Shown: in pieces, positions 41,413-51,380 of the stretch
How the letters are laid out: the number at the start of each line of letters is the position of its first letter
Position numbering within the stretch: position 1 is the stretch's first letter
NCBI GenBank assembly: GCA_013399895.1
Contig: VXBA01006142.1
Coordinates: 1-64,000, forward strand
From: Serilophus lunatus
Taxonomy: Eukaryota > Chordata > Aves > Passeriformes > Eurylaimidae
Length of the DNA: 64,000 nt
Reading direction: 5' to 3'
Translations under genes and position numbers: made by a program
The notes under the pieces: generated by a model
What the model saw: only the letters and a program-made list of their open reading frames with translations
What the model was told of the DNA's origin: nothing
The model's database searches: none

Positions 41413-41420
41413 CATATTTA
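41413..41420 (+). promoter_or_regulatory. TATA-like element of LTR copy 2
   Basis: CATATTTA lies about 160 bases inside the 5' end of the LTR, upstream of an A-rich leader. The same sequence context is present in the copy at 1125-2285 (reverse strand, near 2095-2110). A retroviral promoter position is plausible; activity is not shown. Confidence 0.35.
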
Positions 41421-42152
41421 AGAAGGAAGAAAAAAAAAAAAGAGGTGGTTGAAAAATGAAGATGGCTGCCAGAGAGGAGCAGGGTGAGAGCTTGTGAACG
41501 CAGACACCAAGGTCAGTGCAGAAGGAGGGGCAGGAGATGCTCCTGGCGCCGGAGCTGAGATCCAGCTGCAGCCCATGGTGCAGACCATGGTGAAGCAGCT
41601 GTGCCCCTGCAGCCCATGGAGGACCACAGGAGTGCAGAGATCCACCTGTAGCCCGTGGAGGAGCCACGCCGGAGCAGGTGGATGCTGGGGAAGGCTGTAG
41701 CCCGTGGGAGACCCAAAGTGGAGCTGGGTCCTGGCAGGGGACTGTAGCCTGTGGGGAGAGGAGCCCACTTGGAGTAGGATTCTCCTGTTAGGATGCGTGG
41801 CTCGTGGGGCCCACGCTGGAGCAGCCTGTGCTTGAGGGACTGCATCCTGTGGAATATCAGCCATGCGGCAGCTGTGGGTGAAGGGCTGCTGCCCATGGGA
41901 TGGACTCTCGCCGGAGCAGTTTGTGAGAGGAACTGTATCCTGTGAGGGATGGACCCCATGGAATGTGGCTGGAAGGACTCCTCTCCCCAAGCAGCGGCTG
42001 AGAACAGCAGCTGACCACAGCAACACCTCCCCCCCCCCACCTCGCCTTTTTCCCTTGACCGCTGCGGGAGAATAGGTTGGATGTAAGAAGGAGGGGGGGG
42101 GGGGGGAAAAGGTGTCTTTTAGTCTCTTCCTCTTAGCTCTGATCTTGTTAGT

Positions 42153-42158
42153 AATAAA
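42153..42158 (+). terminator. AATAAA polyadenylation signal of LTR copy 2
   Basis: AATAAA in the context GTAATAAATT, about 190 bases before the LTR end. The CpG-rich LTR has the same decamer at 30561-30570. Confidence 0.6.
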
Positions 42159-42352
42159 TTTGATTATTATTCCCACATGGAGTCCTGTTTTGCCTGTGAC
42201 GGTGATTAAGAAAGAATCTGTTATAGTCCTTATCATGAATAACGAAACCTCTCGTTATATTCTCTCTCTCCTCTATAGCTGGGCAAGGGGGAGTGAGAAG
42301 GTGGCTGTAGTGGGCCCCTGGCACCCAGCCCGGGTTAAACCACTACACCATA

Positions 42353-45300
42353 TTATCCAACTCTTTCTTAAATTTACCTCTTATTGCAGTTTGTCTCAGT
42401 GCATGCTCCAAAATAATCAGAATCAAGTCCAGCAGATGCCAGCCGTTCTCAAGCAGACAGCTACTGCCTCTGCCCAGAAATACGCATACTCTCATGTGGC
42501 TAGGAGTGGGTGGGAACGGTCAGTGAAGTTTACCTTCCCCACAGTTAATTTTTCCTTCCACTCCTTTGTCTCTTGCTCCTATGTGCTAAACAGGAGTCAA
42601 AGTTGTACCTGTTCCATATCCCACTCTATTGTCTGCCTTGCAGCTGTGCACAAGAAGCTCACCTTTATCACCCATTGTGGCCCTGCTGTCACCCTTCACC
42701 TGAACTAGCACACAGCATTATTCAGTATGAAGGACTCTGAATCCACAGCTGTATAATCTAAATGCTTGGCTTTGCCACCTCTTATTCAGGTGGGTATTTT
42801 TATTCACTTGTGCTATCTTGCTAAGTTTAGTAAGAGGGAATAATAGGAAGAGTGGATGGAGAAAAAGACGTGAAGGGTATAAAGGAGAAATGTTAGTTGT
42901 TGCATAAGAATGAGTTGAAGTCTCTAGTTTTCAGAAGCCTGAGCACTGCATTCCTGTAAAACGAATAGGCCTTGAATGGATGGGGGGTGAGTGAGTTTCT
43001 GAGCCAGATCTAATACATGGTAGTGATGCCCATAGGTCAGAGTCAAACGGCAAGCGGCAGAAAAAAGGCATCTGCATTCCTCATTTTATACAGTGAAAAG
43101 GAATGCATTTCTGGAGCAGAGGCACTTGCTTGAATTCCTTATCACAAGAAGCTCCACAGTAAGGCAGGATGTAAATTTGATGCTTGAAGCCAGGCCATGA
43201 AAAGGAACTGATAAAGGACAAATTATTTTTGCATTCAAGGTCAAGTGACATTTAAAGAACGATTCTGCAGATGCAGTGGAAAATTACAGAAGCAGAATTT
43301 TTGCTGGCCACTTCATCCTTTTCAGCTTTACAGCAGAACTGGAAAGAGGTGGAAAAAATCCAGTCCCTGCTTGTGATGGTTCTCTTATCCTGTCAACATT
43401 TCAGAGTCTTATTATAGGTCTGCCATTTTCTCTGTAATTATTTTAAAGCCTGAGTTTTGTGGGATATGCAGGTTTGTCTACTCTGAAAGTTCAAATTTTG
43501 TTCTTCCGTGACACACACTGACAATGGCAAGTTTAACTCTCATCCCCTTCCCTGGGCACTGAAGTATTTCTCAACACTGACTGGAGAGAACCTCTTCCTG
43601 AAAGATGTTCAGATTCCTTGCTCTCCCGGTCCTTGGCCTTTCAACTGAGACTGCCAACAAATGATTTCTGAGTGCTTGCCAGACAGAAGTAACTCTCATT
43701 CCCCAGTTTATAATAATGCAAAAATGGTATTTTGCTGTCAACCCCTGGTTTATAATAATGCAAAATCAGTGTTCTGTTGCAGGGAATGTCTTATTCATTA
43801 TGGGTCATGTCCAAATAACTTGAATATGAAGCTGTGATGATGCACATCAGCTAATTTGCCAGAAATTGCTTCATAAAGGTGCAATTTGCCGCACTGGCGA
43901 CACGTAATTTATGAAGTCTTCTTTTTCAGACCAAAACGCAGGTTGACTTATTCCAAGTAGGCTAAGAAAGAAATTCTCAACCAGCAATAAAATTCAAGGG
44001 AAAGTAGGTACCTAATTCTATAAGGCACTACTGAAAAATCTCATCTGTTAATGCTTAAAAACTATATATCTTCATAAACATAAAATTGATTCCAACAGCT
44101 AGCACACACATGCTCTCTCTCTTTCTGTTTTTCTTTTTTCCATCACATGGTTCATTTACTTACTTTCTGGAAAGGTATGGGATTGATGTCCAGCTTCAGG
44201 ACTGGTCGTGTCCAGGTTCAGGACTGGTCGTATCCAGCCATGCAGTAGTGATTCTGTTCCCACTCCCGCCAGAGTCCTCTTAGCATATGTACAATTAACC
44301 TCAGTTAAGTATTGGATATGCAATAGCGTGTAGGCAGAAGAAGAGTCCTCTAGTTGTTATCACTCTGGCATCAGATGAGAATAAATACAGGGCATGACCT
44401 GGCCCTTCAGGGCACTGGCCTAAATCTAGTAACATACAGAGTGAAGTTTTTCCATGTAGCTGACACTGGTTTCATGAGGAAAATGCCTGAATGCTTAACA
44501 AAATATTACAAACACTGACAGTATTTTCCCAACATTATTTAACATAGATGTGTGCTCATGCACATGCACACATTTGCATTCACACTGTTGTTTCAAGCTT
44601 TTTAAAAAAATCATTATCAAACTTTGATATAAAGATATGTAACAAGGAAATGCAGTGGGCAGAATTACATTTGTCTCTGCAGTAAATCAATTGTCTTTAG
44701 TGACCTTCTATAAGGGAAAGTTTAACCACTTATGAATCATATATATATACTTGTTACTTTATATCTACTCATAAACTTTTGCTTAAAATGATTTAACGTA
44801 CGATTTTACTTCATAATTTACAGCAATAGCTTCATACAGAAATTTCTAGCTATGAAAGGTATCCAAAAGCATTATTGTTTTTATATCTATAGTTTTTCTA
44901 GGCATATGTAACATGACTGCTTCCCTGTAATTTGCACCCTTATTATACAATGGGAAAATAGTTTAGTTCATGACTCAGTATATGGCCAACAGGTCTAATA
45001 CCACATGAAGTCCTGTACCCTTAGTGCTGTATCTTCCTGCTTTTGGAGGGAAAAAACAACATGCTAGCTTGAGTACAAATATGGTTTTAATGCCCTAGCA
45101 AAAGATGGATTAAACAGCATGTTCTGAGATTCTTTGTTTTCTCTGGTCCTTTGCTAGTTCTGTCTCAATGTTGTTAAACTGATTTAAGTTCAAGGGATGA
45201 GTTGGATTTACTGTAGTCTCTTGAAACAGTACAAGAAATGTATTGGGCAAAACCAGGAAAATACACATAAGAATATCAACAACAAAAATGTTTGTACAGT

Positions 45301-46470
45301 GCTAAGCTTTATGTCAGGCTATATTGGTTTTCAAATGGTCTCATTTCCAGCAGGCTAGACTCCCTGCTGATTGTGGTGTAATGAAGTTTACATAAAGCAG
45401 GAAGCTAAATTTATTTCCACACCAAAAGACAGTGGGTTAAGAAAAATGTAAAGTCACTAAAATAATAACGAAACAGAATGGGTGGAAGAAGACCCCCCCT
45501 GCAGCAGGCCATGTTAATTACCCTTGCAGCTGGGAGATCAATTTGCATATATATTCTTTGAAGCATGTCAGGTATGAATTGAACCACTGAACTGTTACAT
45601 TTGATAATCTAACTCTCCAAAGCATTTTTACTAAAGATGCTATTTTCCATAGGACTAGTTATTTTTTCCATCTCAAAGTAAAAGCTGTACTTAGATCTGT
45701 TTATACAGGAACAAATTATGTTTGTGATTTCCTGGAGCACCAGGTTAGCAACATAATCTCATCAAAAACATTGGTACCGGTGATTAAACACAAAAGAGAT
45801 ATAACCAAATAGCCTTGACAACAAGTGAAAGCAAGGAAATTAAAACTTAAATCTAGTGGTGACAGGCATGACTCAGGGGATAGTTAATGAGTTATGGAGC
45901 TTTTCAGCTCCAGGACACATATTCTATTATGTTCTGTACTAGTGGTGACAAAATTGTTGCCATCTGATGGCTGCTTCATGGCTGGAATGAACCTAACGTG
46001 TGGTCCCTGGAATTTTGCAAGTCCATTTGTTTGTGCCATCCATTACCATAGCATCCTGATGCCAACATTGCAAAATTGTTTGCAGTGAATGGCAGCAGTT
46101 TACCACCTGTTGGCAGCATTTTCAAAGGAGCATCAGAGGTTTATAGAACTGTTGGAAAAAGCTGTTTCTCTGTCTGGGTAATCTAGAGTTGCTCAATTGA
46201 AACCAGTAGAACCGAGAGCTTTCATGGAACAAAACCCATGCAAAGGGAGAAACTGTCCATGGAAATGAATTTCATGCAGGAACGGGATATGAACTAAAAC
46301 TCACTTGTTCTCACTTAACAAAACTGTGAGAATTGCATATAGCAGATTTCATAAAACTCATATGATCTCACTTTTTCTGATTTTTATTTTGTAAAGCAAC
46401 CCTTCAACCCCCACAGCTGAAGTAATACCTTATCTGAGATTCAGAAAAAATGTATGTCCCTTAACACATT
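42353..46470. other. Unique noncoding stretch, no gene recognised
   Basis: About 4 kb. An open frame that starts inside the LTR runs on to about 42708, but it has no domain motif and crosses the LTR boundary, so it is not taken as a gene. Two short local duplications are present: TTTATAATAATGCAAAA near 43706 and again near 43749, and a 22-bp tandem at 44195-44238. A TA run lies near 44740-44750. Confidence 0.55.
44195..44238. repeat. 22-bp tandem duplication
   Basis: Two adjacent 22-bp units at 44195-44216 and 44217-44238, each starting TTCAGGACTGGTCGT, differ at only a couple of positions. Confidence 0.9.
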
Positions 46471-46604
46471 CTTTTGAATACAGATCATGTAATCCACAAA
46501 GATCATTGAGTCCAGCTCTTAAGAGAATGGCCCATACAGGGCTCAGACCCACAACCTTAGTGTTATTAGCACCATGCTCTAACCTACTGAGCTATGGACC
46601 TGAC
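46471..46604 (-). mobile_element. tRNA-Ile-derived SINE with CR1-like tail (TguSINE1-type)
   Basis: Read on the minus strand, 46600 to 46528 folds as a tRNA-Ile. It has a seven-pair acceptor stem GGTCCAT/ATGGGCC, a D stem GCTC/GAGC, an anticodon loop CTAATAA (anticodon AAT at 46565-46567) and a T arm with a decayed loop (TCTGAGC). The A box region TAGCTCAGTAGGTTAGAGCA is at 46575-46594 and the B box region at 46539-46549. Directly downstream on the minus strand come TTAAGAGCTGGACTCAATGA and a short tail, which correspond to the conserved 3' end of CR1. A tRNA-Ile head joined to a CR1 tail is the layout of TguSINE1, known from passerine birds. This copy is old enough to have lost the T-loop consensus. 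Confidence 0.85.
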
Positions 46605-49600
46605 TCTTCAGATATTTCCTAGCATTGGTCCTAGGGTAATAATTTTTCAATAATAATTGCATATAGTATTAATGTAAGACAAATGATCCATTAACAGTGA
46701 TCAAGAGCCTTAGCAATACCTAAGAAGATTATAAAAACTATGCATGCCAGTCTGTTGCCAGGTATGGTGTGGGGGACCTGGACTGATGCTTTCCATGTTT
46801 TCACTCTGGAGCTATTAACGATTCTACTTTTCTGAGATTGCTTCTTTAGGAGTTGCCTTAGTTTTTTATTATTTGTCAGAAAAAGTTTTATGCAGAAATC
46901 CCTCCATGTCTGTCTTCACTGACATAACAGATCATCCTAGGTGTTTATTGGTTCCCATTTTTATATTAGAAGACTTAGACTGGTCAAGGATGGTCAGGAC
47001 AGGGCATGGGGTAGGGTAAATAGAGAGTACAGTTAATTTGTATGTCTAGTTTTCTTTAAATTAACAGTTCTAATCTTCCAGAACCCATTTGACACACACT
47101 TTTCTGGAAGATTTATTCTGAAGATACAAGAGAAATACTTTGCATTTTTGCAAAATTTAAGCATTGTTAGGCCCAAGGAGGACTTATATAGTCCTTAGTG
47201 AACAATAGATTTATTAGCTAACAAATCTTGTTGATGCAACTGGTTGTTACTAGCGGTTAGAGAAGCTCAGTTACATTTTCTTCCTTCATTAATAATGTGA
47301 GCATCACTGGAAGAATGGGACATTTGGGACTCCCTGATTGATCTAGGATTGAAAAGAGAGGTTGATACTCTGCTCTCATGGAAAATGAGATGGAGTTGTA
47401 TACCCTTGCAGAAACTCAAAACATCTTACCCAAAATCAGTTATGAACTGGACTAATTTTATCTCCCAGGGATGACTGTCAGTATAGCGGGTGAAATAATG
47501 GAGTTTTTCTTTGGAGAGAGTGAGAAGCTTTCCTTATTATTTATACCTCTCAACATAAGTATTACTGTATTTCCTCACTTGTATGCAGTCTTTCAAAATA
47601 TAACAGCTAGCTGATATAATTTTAATACTCTTTAATATAACAAATCTCTTGCATGAAAGATGTTTATTTAATTATCATATATTAAAGATAAGTGTATTCC
47701 TTTCTTTTTCCTGGCAAATGAAACTATTCAGGTCTAAAATGAACTGCAGCTAGTTATAATGCAAACCATGCCTAGAAAAATAAACTCCTTCTGTATTAGC
47801 TTAAGCTCTTTGAGATTTAATGAAGTCTTGCATTTGTTGATCAAATGTGCAAAAGGTGTAGTGCAAGCAAAACATTTAATTCATAACAGGGAGAAACTTT
47901 TGTATAGCAGATATTTTATCTTACAGTGGAAATGTGAGTAATTAGAAGCACTGAACTTAATTTAAATCTTTTTGAAGAATGTGCAATGAATGCAATAGTC
48001 CATATAGAATACCTAAGATGTAGGACTATTTCTTTCCATCAATTTTCCTTTATTTTAGCAAGAATAGTAGCATGAAAGTGGGAGTAAAGCAAAATATACA
48101 CCACAAAAAATATTTGCTGGTGTTATATTAAACATGGTTTTGAAATTTCCATTGTTTATTTCCATTTTTAGAGATATTCTTTGTTGCATTCTTGTGATTA
48201 TTCCACCTGGAGTTTCTTATCCAGAAGCATCCCATGCTTTCTCCCCTTCTTCTGTTAAGAACAGCCTTGACCATCTCTATCCAGTGGTTATTTAATCATA
48301 GTGTCCTTTGGATTTACTCTCCCATTGACTTTTGGGGTTTTTTTTGTTTTGTTTTGTTGTTGTTGTATGCCATTTATATAATGTTTTGCACCAGTGTTCA
48401 TATTTCTTTTACAGCTGAATTTCAACTGTTGCCAAATGTTTGCAATAGGACAGGATTTTTTTGTAATGTACCGTCAGGTAGGGCCCTGTGTAGAGCATGC
48501 TTAATTAGTGATCTGTCCAATAGTATAATAACTGGAATTAACTGAAGCAAAGAAAAATTGATGTATATAAACTAAGAAAGGTAGAAAACAAAAAAAAATT
48601 ATCTTCAGATAGGTTTTTTTTTTAGATGAAAATGTTCCTTCCGTTTAGCTTTCTTGTGGTCTGAAGATTAAGGAGAGGACATGAATCCCAAGGGGGTATA
48701 TGAAGTACAGCACATGTCAGATTCTGAGGTGAAGAGTTCAAGAGAGTGTCAAGTTTTTCTGATATCACCATGAAATCTGGAAGAAGATGAAAGAAAAACA
48801 ATCATCTTGAAGGTTTATTCCTTTTTTTTTTGTGTTACAATGACAAGGCACAGAGAGAATGTTAAGAAGCAGTGTTTAATAAGCATTTGCAAATAACCTT
48901 TACCAGGGGGAATGCAGAAAGAGAGGTCATCTGAAAACAAGACAACCTTGATAGCAAATCATGAGGCTTTGTTTGTTGAGTTCCTTCTTTCTCTGATGGT
49001 GACTACTTGTACTATTGTTTATCCTTCAGGCCACAGCTGCTTTATCAAGGGCACTTTCAAACTGAATTATGGGTGGGATAGTATAATAATAATGATAATG
49101 GTGAATATCATCTCTCTATTCTCTTCTTGTCCTACAAGTTCTGAGCAAACACCATTATCTTTCAGGTCCACAAAATTTCTTTTTACTTTTTAACTTTAAA
49201 GAGGTATTAATTTATGAATTAATTTCACACTGCCACTAAAAATGTTGAAGATGAATAACTGACATCCCATTCCTTATTACTATTTTTTTTAACACTAACC
49301 AGTGGTTGTGTGAGTGACCACTTCCTAGGTTGCCTTTTTGTCAGCTGGTGCTGTAAATGTACTAGAACTTATGTTGCTAGCCACATTTTTAGGGTTGTAT
49401 AGGACATATGGTACTTATACCACATTTGAGTTCAAATATAACATTGTGCTTTTCCTATTTAACAGAGAAATATTAATGTTGTCATAAATTTATAGTTTTC
49501 TAGTCGGCTTGTGCAGTTTCTATTCTTTTCTGTTTATGGTTGGTGAAAAAAAAGCTGAGTACAAATGTTAAGGTCTAAACTTCTGCATTCCATTTCTTCC

Positions 49601-49842
49601 AGTTCAAGGAAAAAAAACATAAAACGAAGCTGTTAGAGGACAGGCCCACAAACAACACTGTGGAATTTTTTTCCAAAATGTGTTGGGGATGCAGAACTTT
49701 TACATGTGTCACTGCAGAAACCACCAAATAATTCAAAGAGATGTATTGAGTGTAATTAAACAGACAAATCACATCAGAATCAGGAAATCTCCATAGCTGA
49801 AAATAGCTGGGAAAGTACAACTTATGTTGTTGTGCTTCCACA
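46605..49842. other. Unique noncoding stretch, no gene recognised
   Basis: About 3.2 kb of AT-rich sequence. A T/G-rich run (TTTTG and TTG units) lies at about 48331-48366. Open frames, including 48234-48545 and 48912-49193, show no domain, signal or splice context that I would defend. Confidence 0.55.
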
Positions 49843-51380
49843 GCATCACCGAATCACAGAACTAACAAGGCTGGAAAAGACCACAGTGTCCAATCTATTA
49901 CCTGACCTATTACCAACCTCTTGCCCAACACCATCTCATCATCTAGATCATCTAGATCATGGAACTAATTACATCATCCAGTCTTTTCTTAAACATATCC
50001 AGAGACGGTGACTCCACCACCTCCCTGGGCAGCCCATTCCAGTGGGAAATCACTCTTTCTGTGAAACATTTTTTCCTTATATTCAGTCTAAACCTCCCCT
50101 GGCACAGCTTGAGGCTGTGTCCTCTTGTTTTGTCACTAGCAGCCTGAGAGAAGAGACTGGCACCCACCTGACACTTGTTCTCAGCTTGGTATCATCTGCA
50201 AACTTGCTAATGGTGAACTCAATTCCCTTGTCCATATCATCAATAAAGGTATTAAACAGGACTGAGCCAACACTCATCCCTGGGGAACACCACTACTGAC
50301 TGGCTGCCAGCTGGCTGCCAACACCATTCACCAACACCCTCTGGGCTTGGCTGTCCAACTAGTTTCTAAACCAGCACAGACTGCTCCTGCCCAAGCCATG
50401 GGCTGAGAGCTTCTCCAGGAGTTAATACGGGAGACTGTGTTGAAGGCTTTACTGAAGTCTAGGTATACTATATCCACAGCCTTTATCTCATCAACCAGAT
50501 GAGTCACTTGATCATAAAAGGAGATCAGGTTGGTCAGGCAGGACCTCCCCTTCCTAAATCCGTGCTGACTGGATCTGATGTCTCGGTCATCCTGCAGGTG
50601 CTGCATAATTGCACTCAGGATTATCTGCTCCATGATTTTACCTGGAACAGGGGTCAGGTTGACAAGCCTGTAATTACCCAGATCCTCCTTCTGGCCCTTC
50701 GTGTGTGTGAATATCACATTGGCCAACTTCCAGTCATCCAGCTTTGCCTTCACTAGTGGGACAAAACTGTTGATAAATGATGGAGAGCAGCTTAGCGAGC
50801 TCATCTGCCAGCTGTCTCATCACCCTAGGGTGAATCCCATCTGGTCCCATAGACGTGTGAGGATCCAAGTGGCTCAGGAGGTCTCTAACTTCCTCCTCCT
50901 GGATAACAGGGTTATGTCGTACCCTGACCCTATCTACCAGTTCAGAAAACCAGTTGTCCTGTAGACAATCTGTCTTATTGTTGAAAATAGAGGCAAAGAA
51001 GGCATTAAGTACCTCTGCCTTTTCCTCATCTTTGGTTTCTATATTCCCCTCTGTATCCAGTAAGGAGTTGAAGTTGTTGCAGCCCTTCTTTTTGCCATTA
51101 GTATATTGATAAAAACACTTCTTATTATCCTTTATGGAAGTGGCCAGTTCGCGCTCCAGCTGGGCTTTTTTCTCCCTATTTTTTTTTTCTCCATGACTTA
51201 ACAGTATCTTTAAACATAACCTGACTTACCTTCCCCTCTTTCCAAAGGTGATACATCCTCTTTTTCTCCCTAAGTGCCTTCAGAAGATCCTTGATCATCC
51301 AGGCCTGTCTTCTACCCCTTCAGCTCATCTTTCGACACATTGGGACAACCTTTTGCTTCTGTATATGATCATCACTGCTA
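49843..51380 (-). mobile_element. CR1 LINE, 5'-truncated, internally deleted
   Basis: The minus strand reads from a CR1 pre-RT region near 51380 (PMCRKMS) through LREKKRMYHLWK near 51260 into the reverse transcriptase. It then gives the C-terminal RFRLNIRKKCFTERVISHWN and LPREVVESPSLDMFKKRLD, near 50100 to 49970. The 3' region ends TTCTGTGATTCGGTGATG at about 49843, the eroded octamer tail of CR1. Between FADDTK (50185-50202) and the segment starting GASLFSQAASDKTRG (near 50160) most of the thumb and connection region is missing. Protein similarity to CR1 is high over long stretches, so this is among the younger insertions here. The 5' limit is approximate, and sequence out to about 51550 may still be CR1. 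Confidence 0.9.
49952..50804 (-). pseudogene. CR1 reverse-transcriptase remnant
   Basis: Three pieces in different frames cover the RT. 50804-50328 has the fingers/palm part, with KEDLGNYRLVNLT, GFRKGRSCLTN and the first catalytic block VYLDFSKAF. 50277-50083 has SVGSVLFNTFIDDM and the second catalytic block FADDTK, containing the catalytic Asp pair. 50167-49952 holds the C-terminal tail. Frame changes and the internal deletion mean no functional polymerase can be made. All known CR1 copies of this kind act, when alive, by target-primed reverse transcription in the nucleus. Confidence 0.88.

Larger units (their letters stand above)
41253..42347 (+). mobile_element. LTR of an avian endogenous retrovirus (copy 2)
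   Basis: This is the same family as the minus-strand LTR at 1125-2285. For example, 41526-41690 matches the reverse complement of about 1830-1985 with only a handful of differences. It begins near TGTCATTGGTTT and ends AAACCACTACA. A TATA-like CATATTTA lies at 41413-41420 followed by an A-rich stretch, and AATAAA lies at 42153-42158, so orientation is plus. It contains the GGAGCAG-type internal repeats, a C run near 42029-42038 and a 14-base G run at 42093-42106. The flanking pentamers (GGAGA on the left, CCATA on the right) do not match, unlike the other two LTRs. No adjacent gag, pol or env is visible. The left boundary is approximate. Confidence 0.8.

Noticed and set aside
41418..42236. 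Long minus-strand open frame of 272 codons
   Set aside because: It is antisense to LTR copy 2, and a similar frame occurs in the related LTR. This is a GC-composition artefact rather than a gene.
42112..42708. 198-codon open frame crossing the LTR boundary
   Set aside because: It begins in the LTR and ends in flanking DNA with no recognisable domain; chance read-through.
46528..46600. Functional tRNA-Ile(AAT) gene
   Set aside because: The T loop and B box are decayed, and the CR1-like sequence directly downstream shows it is a SINE head.
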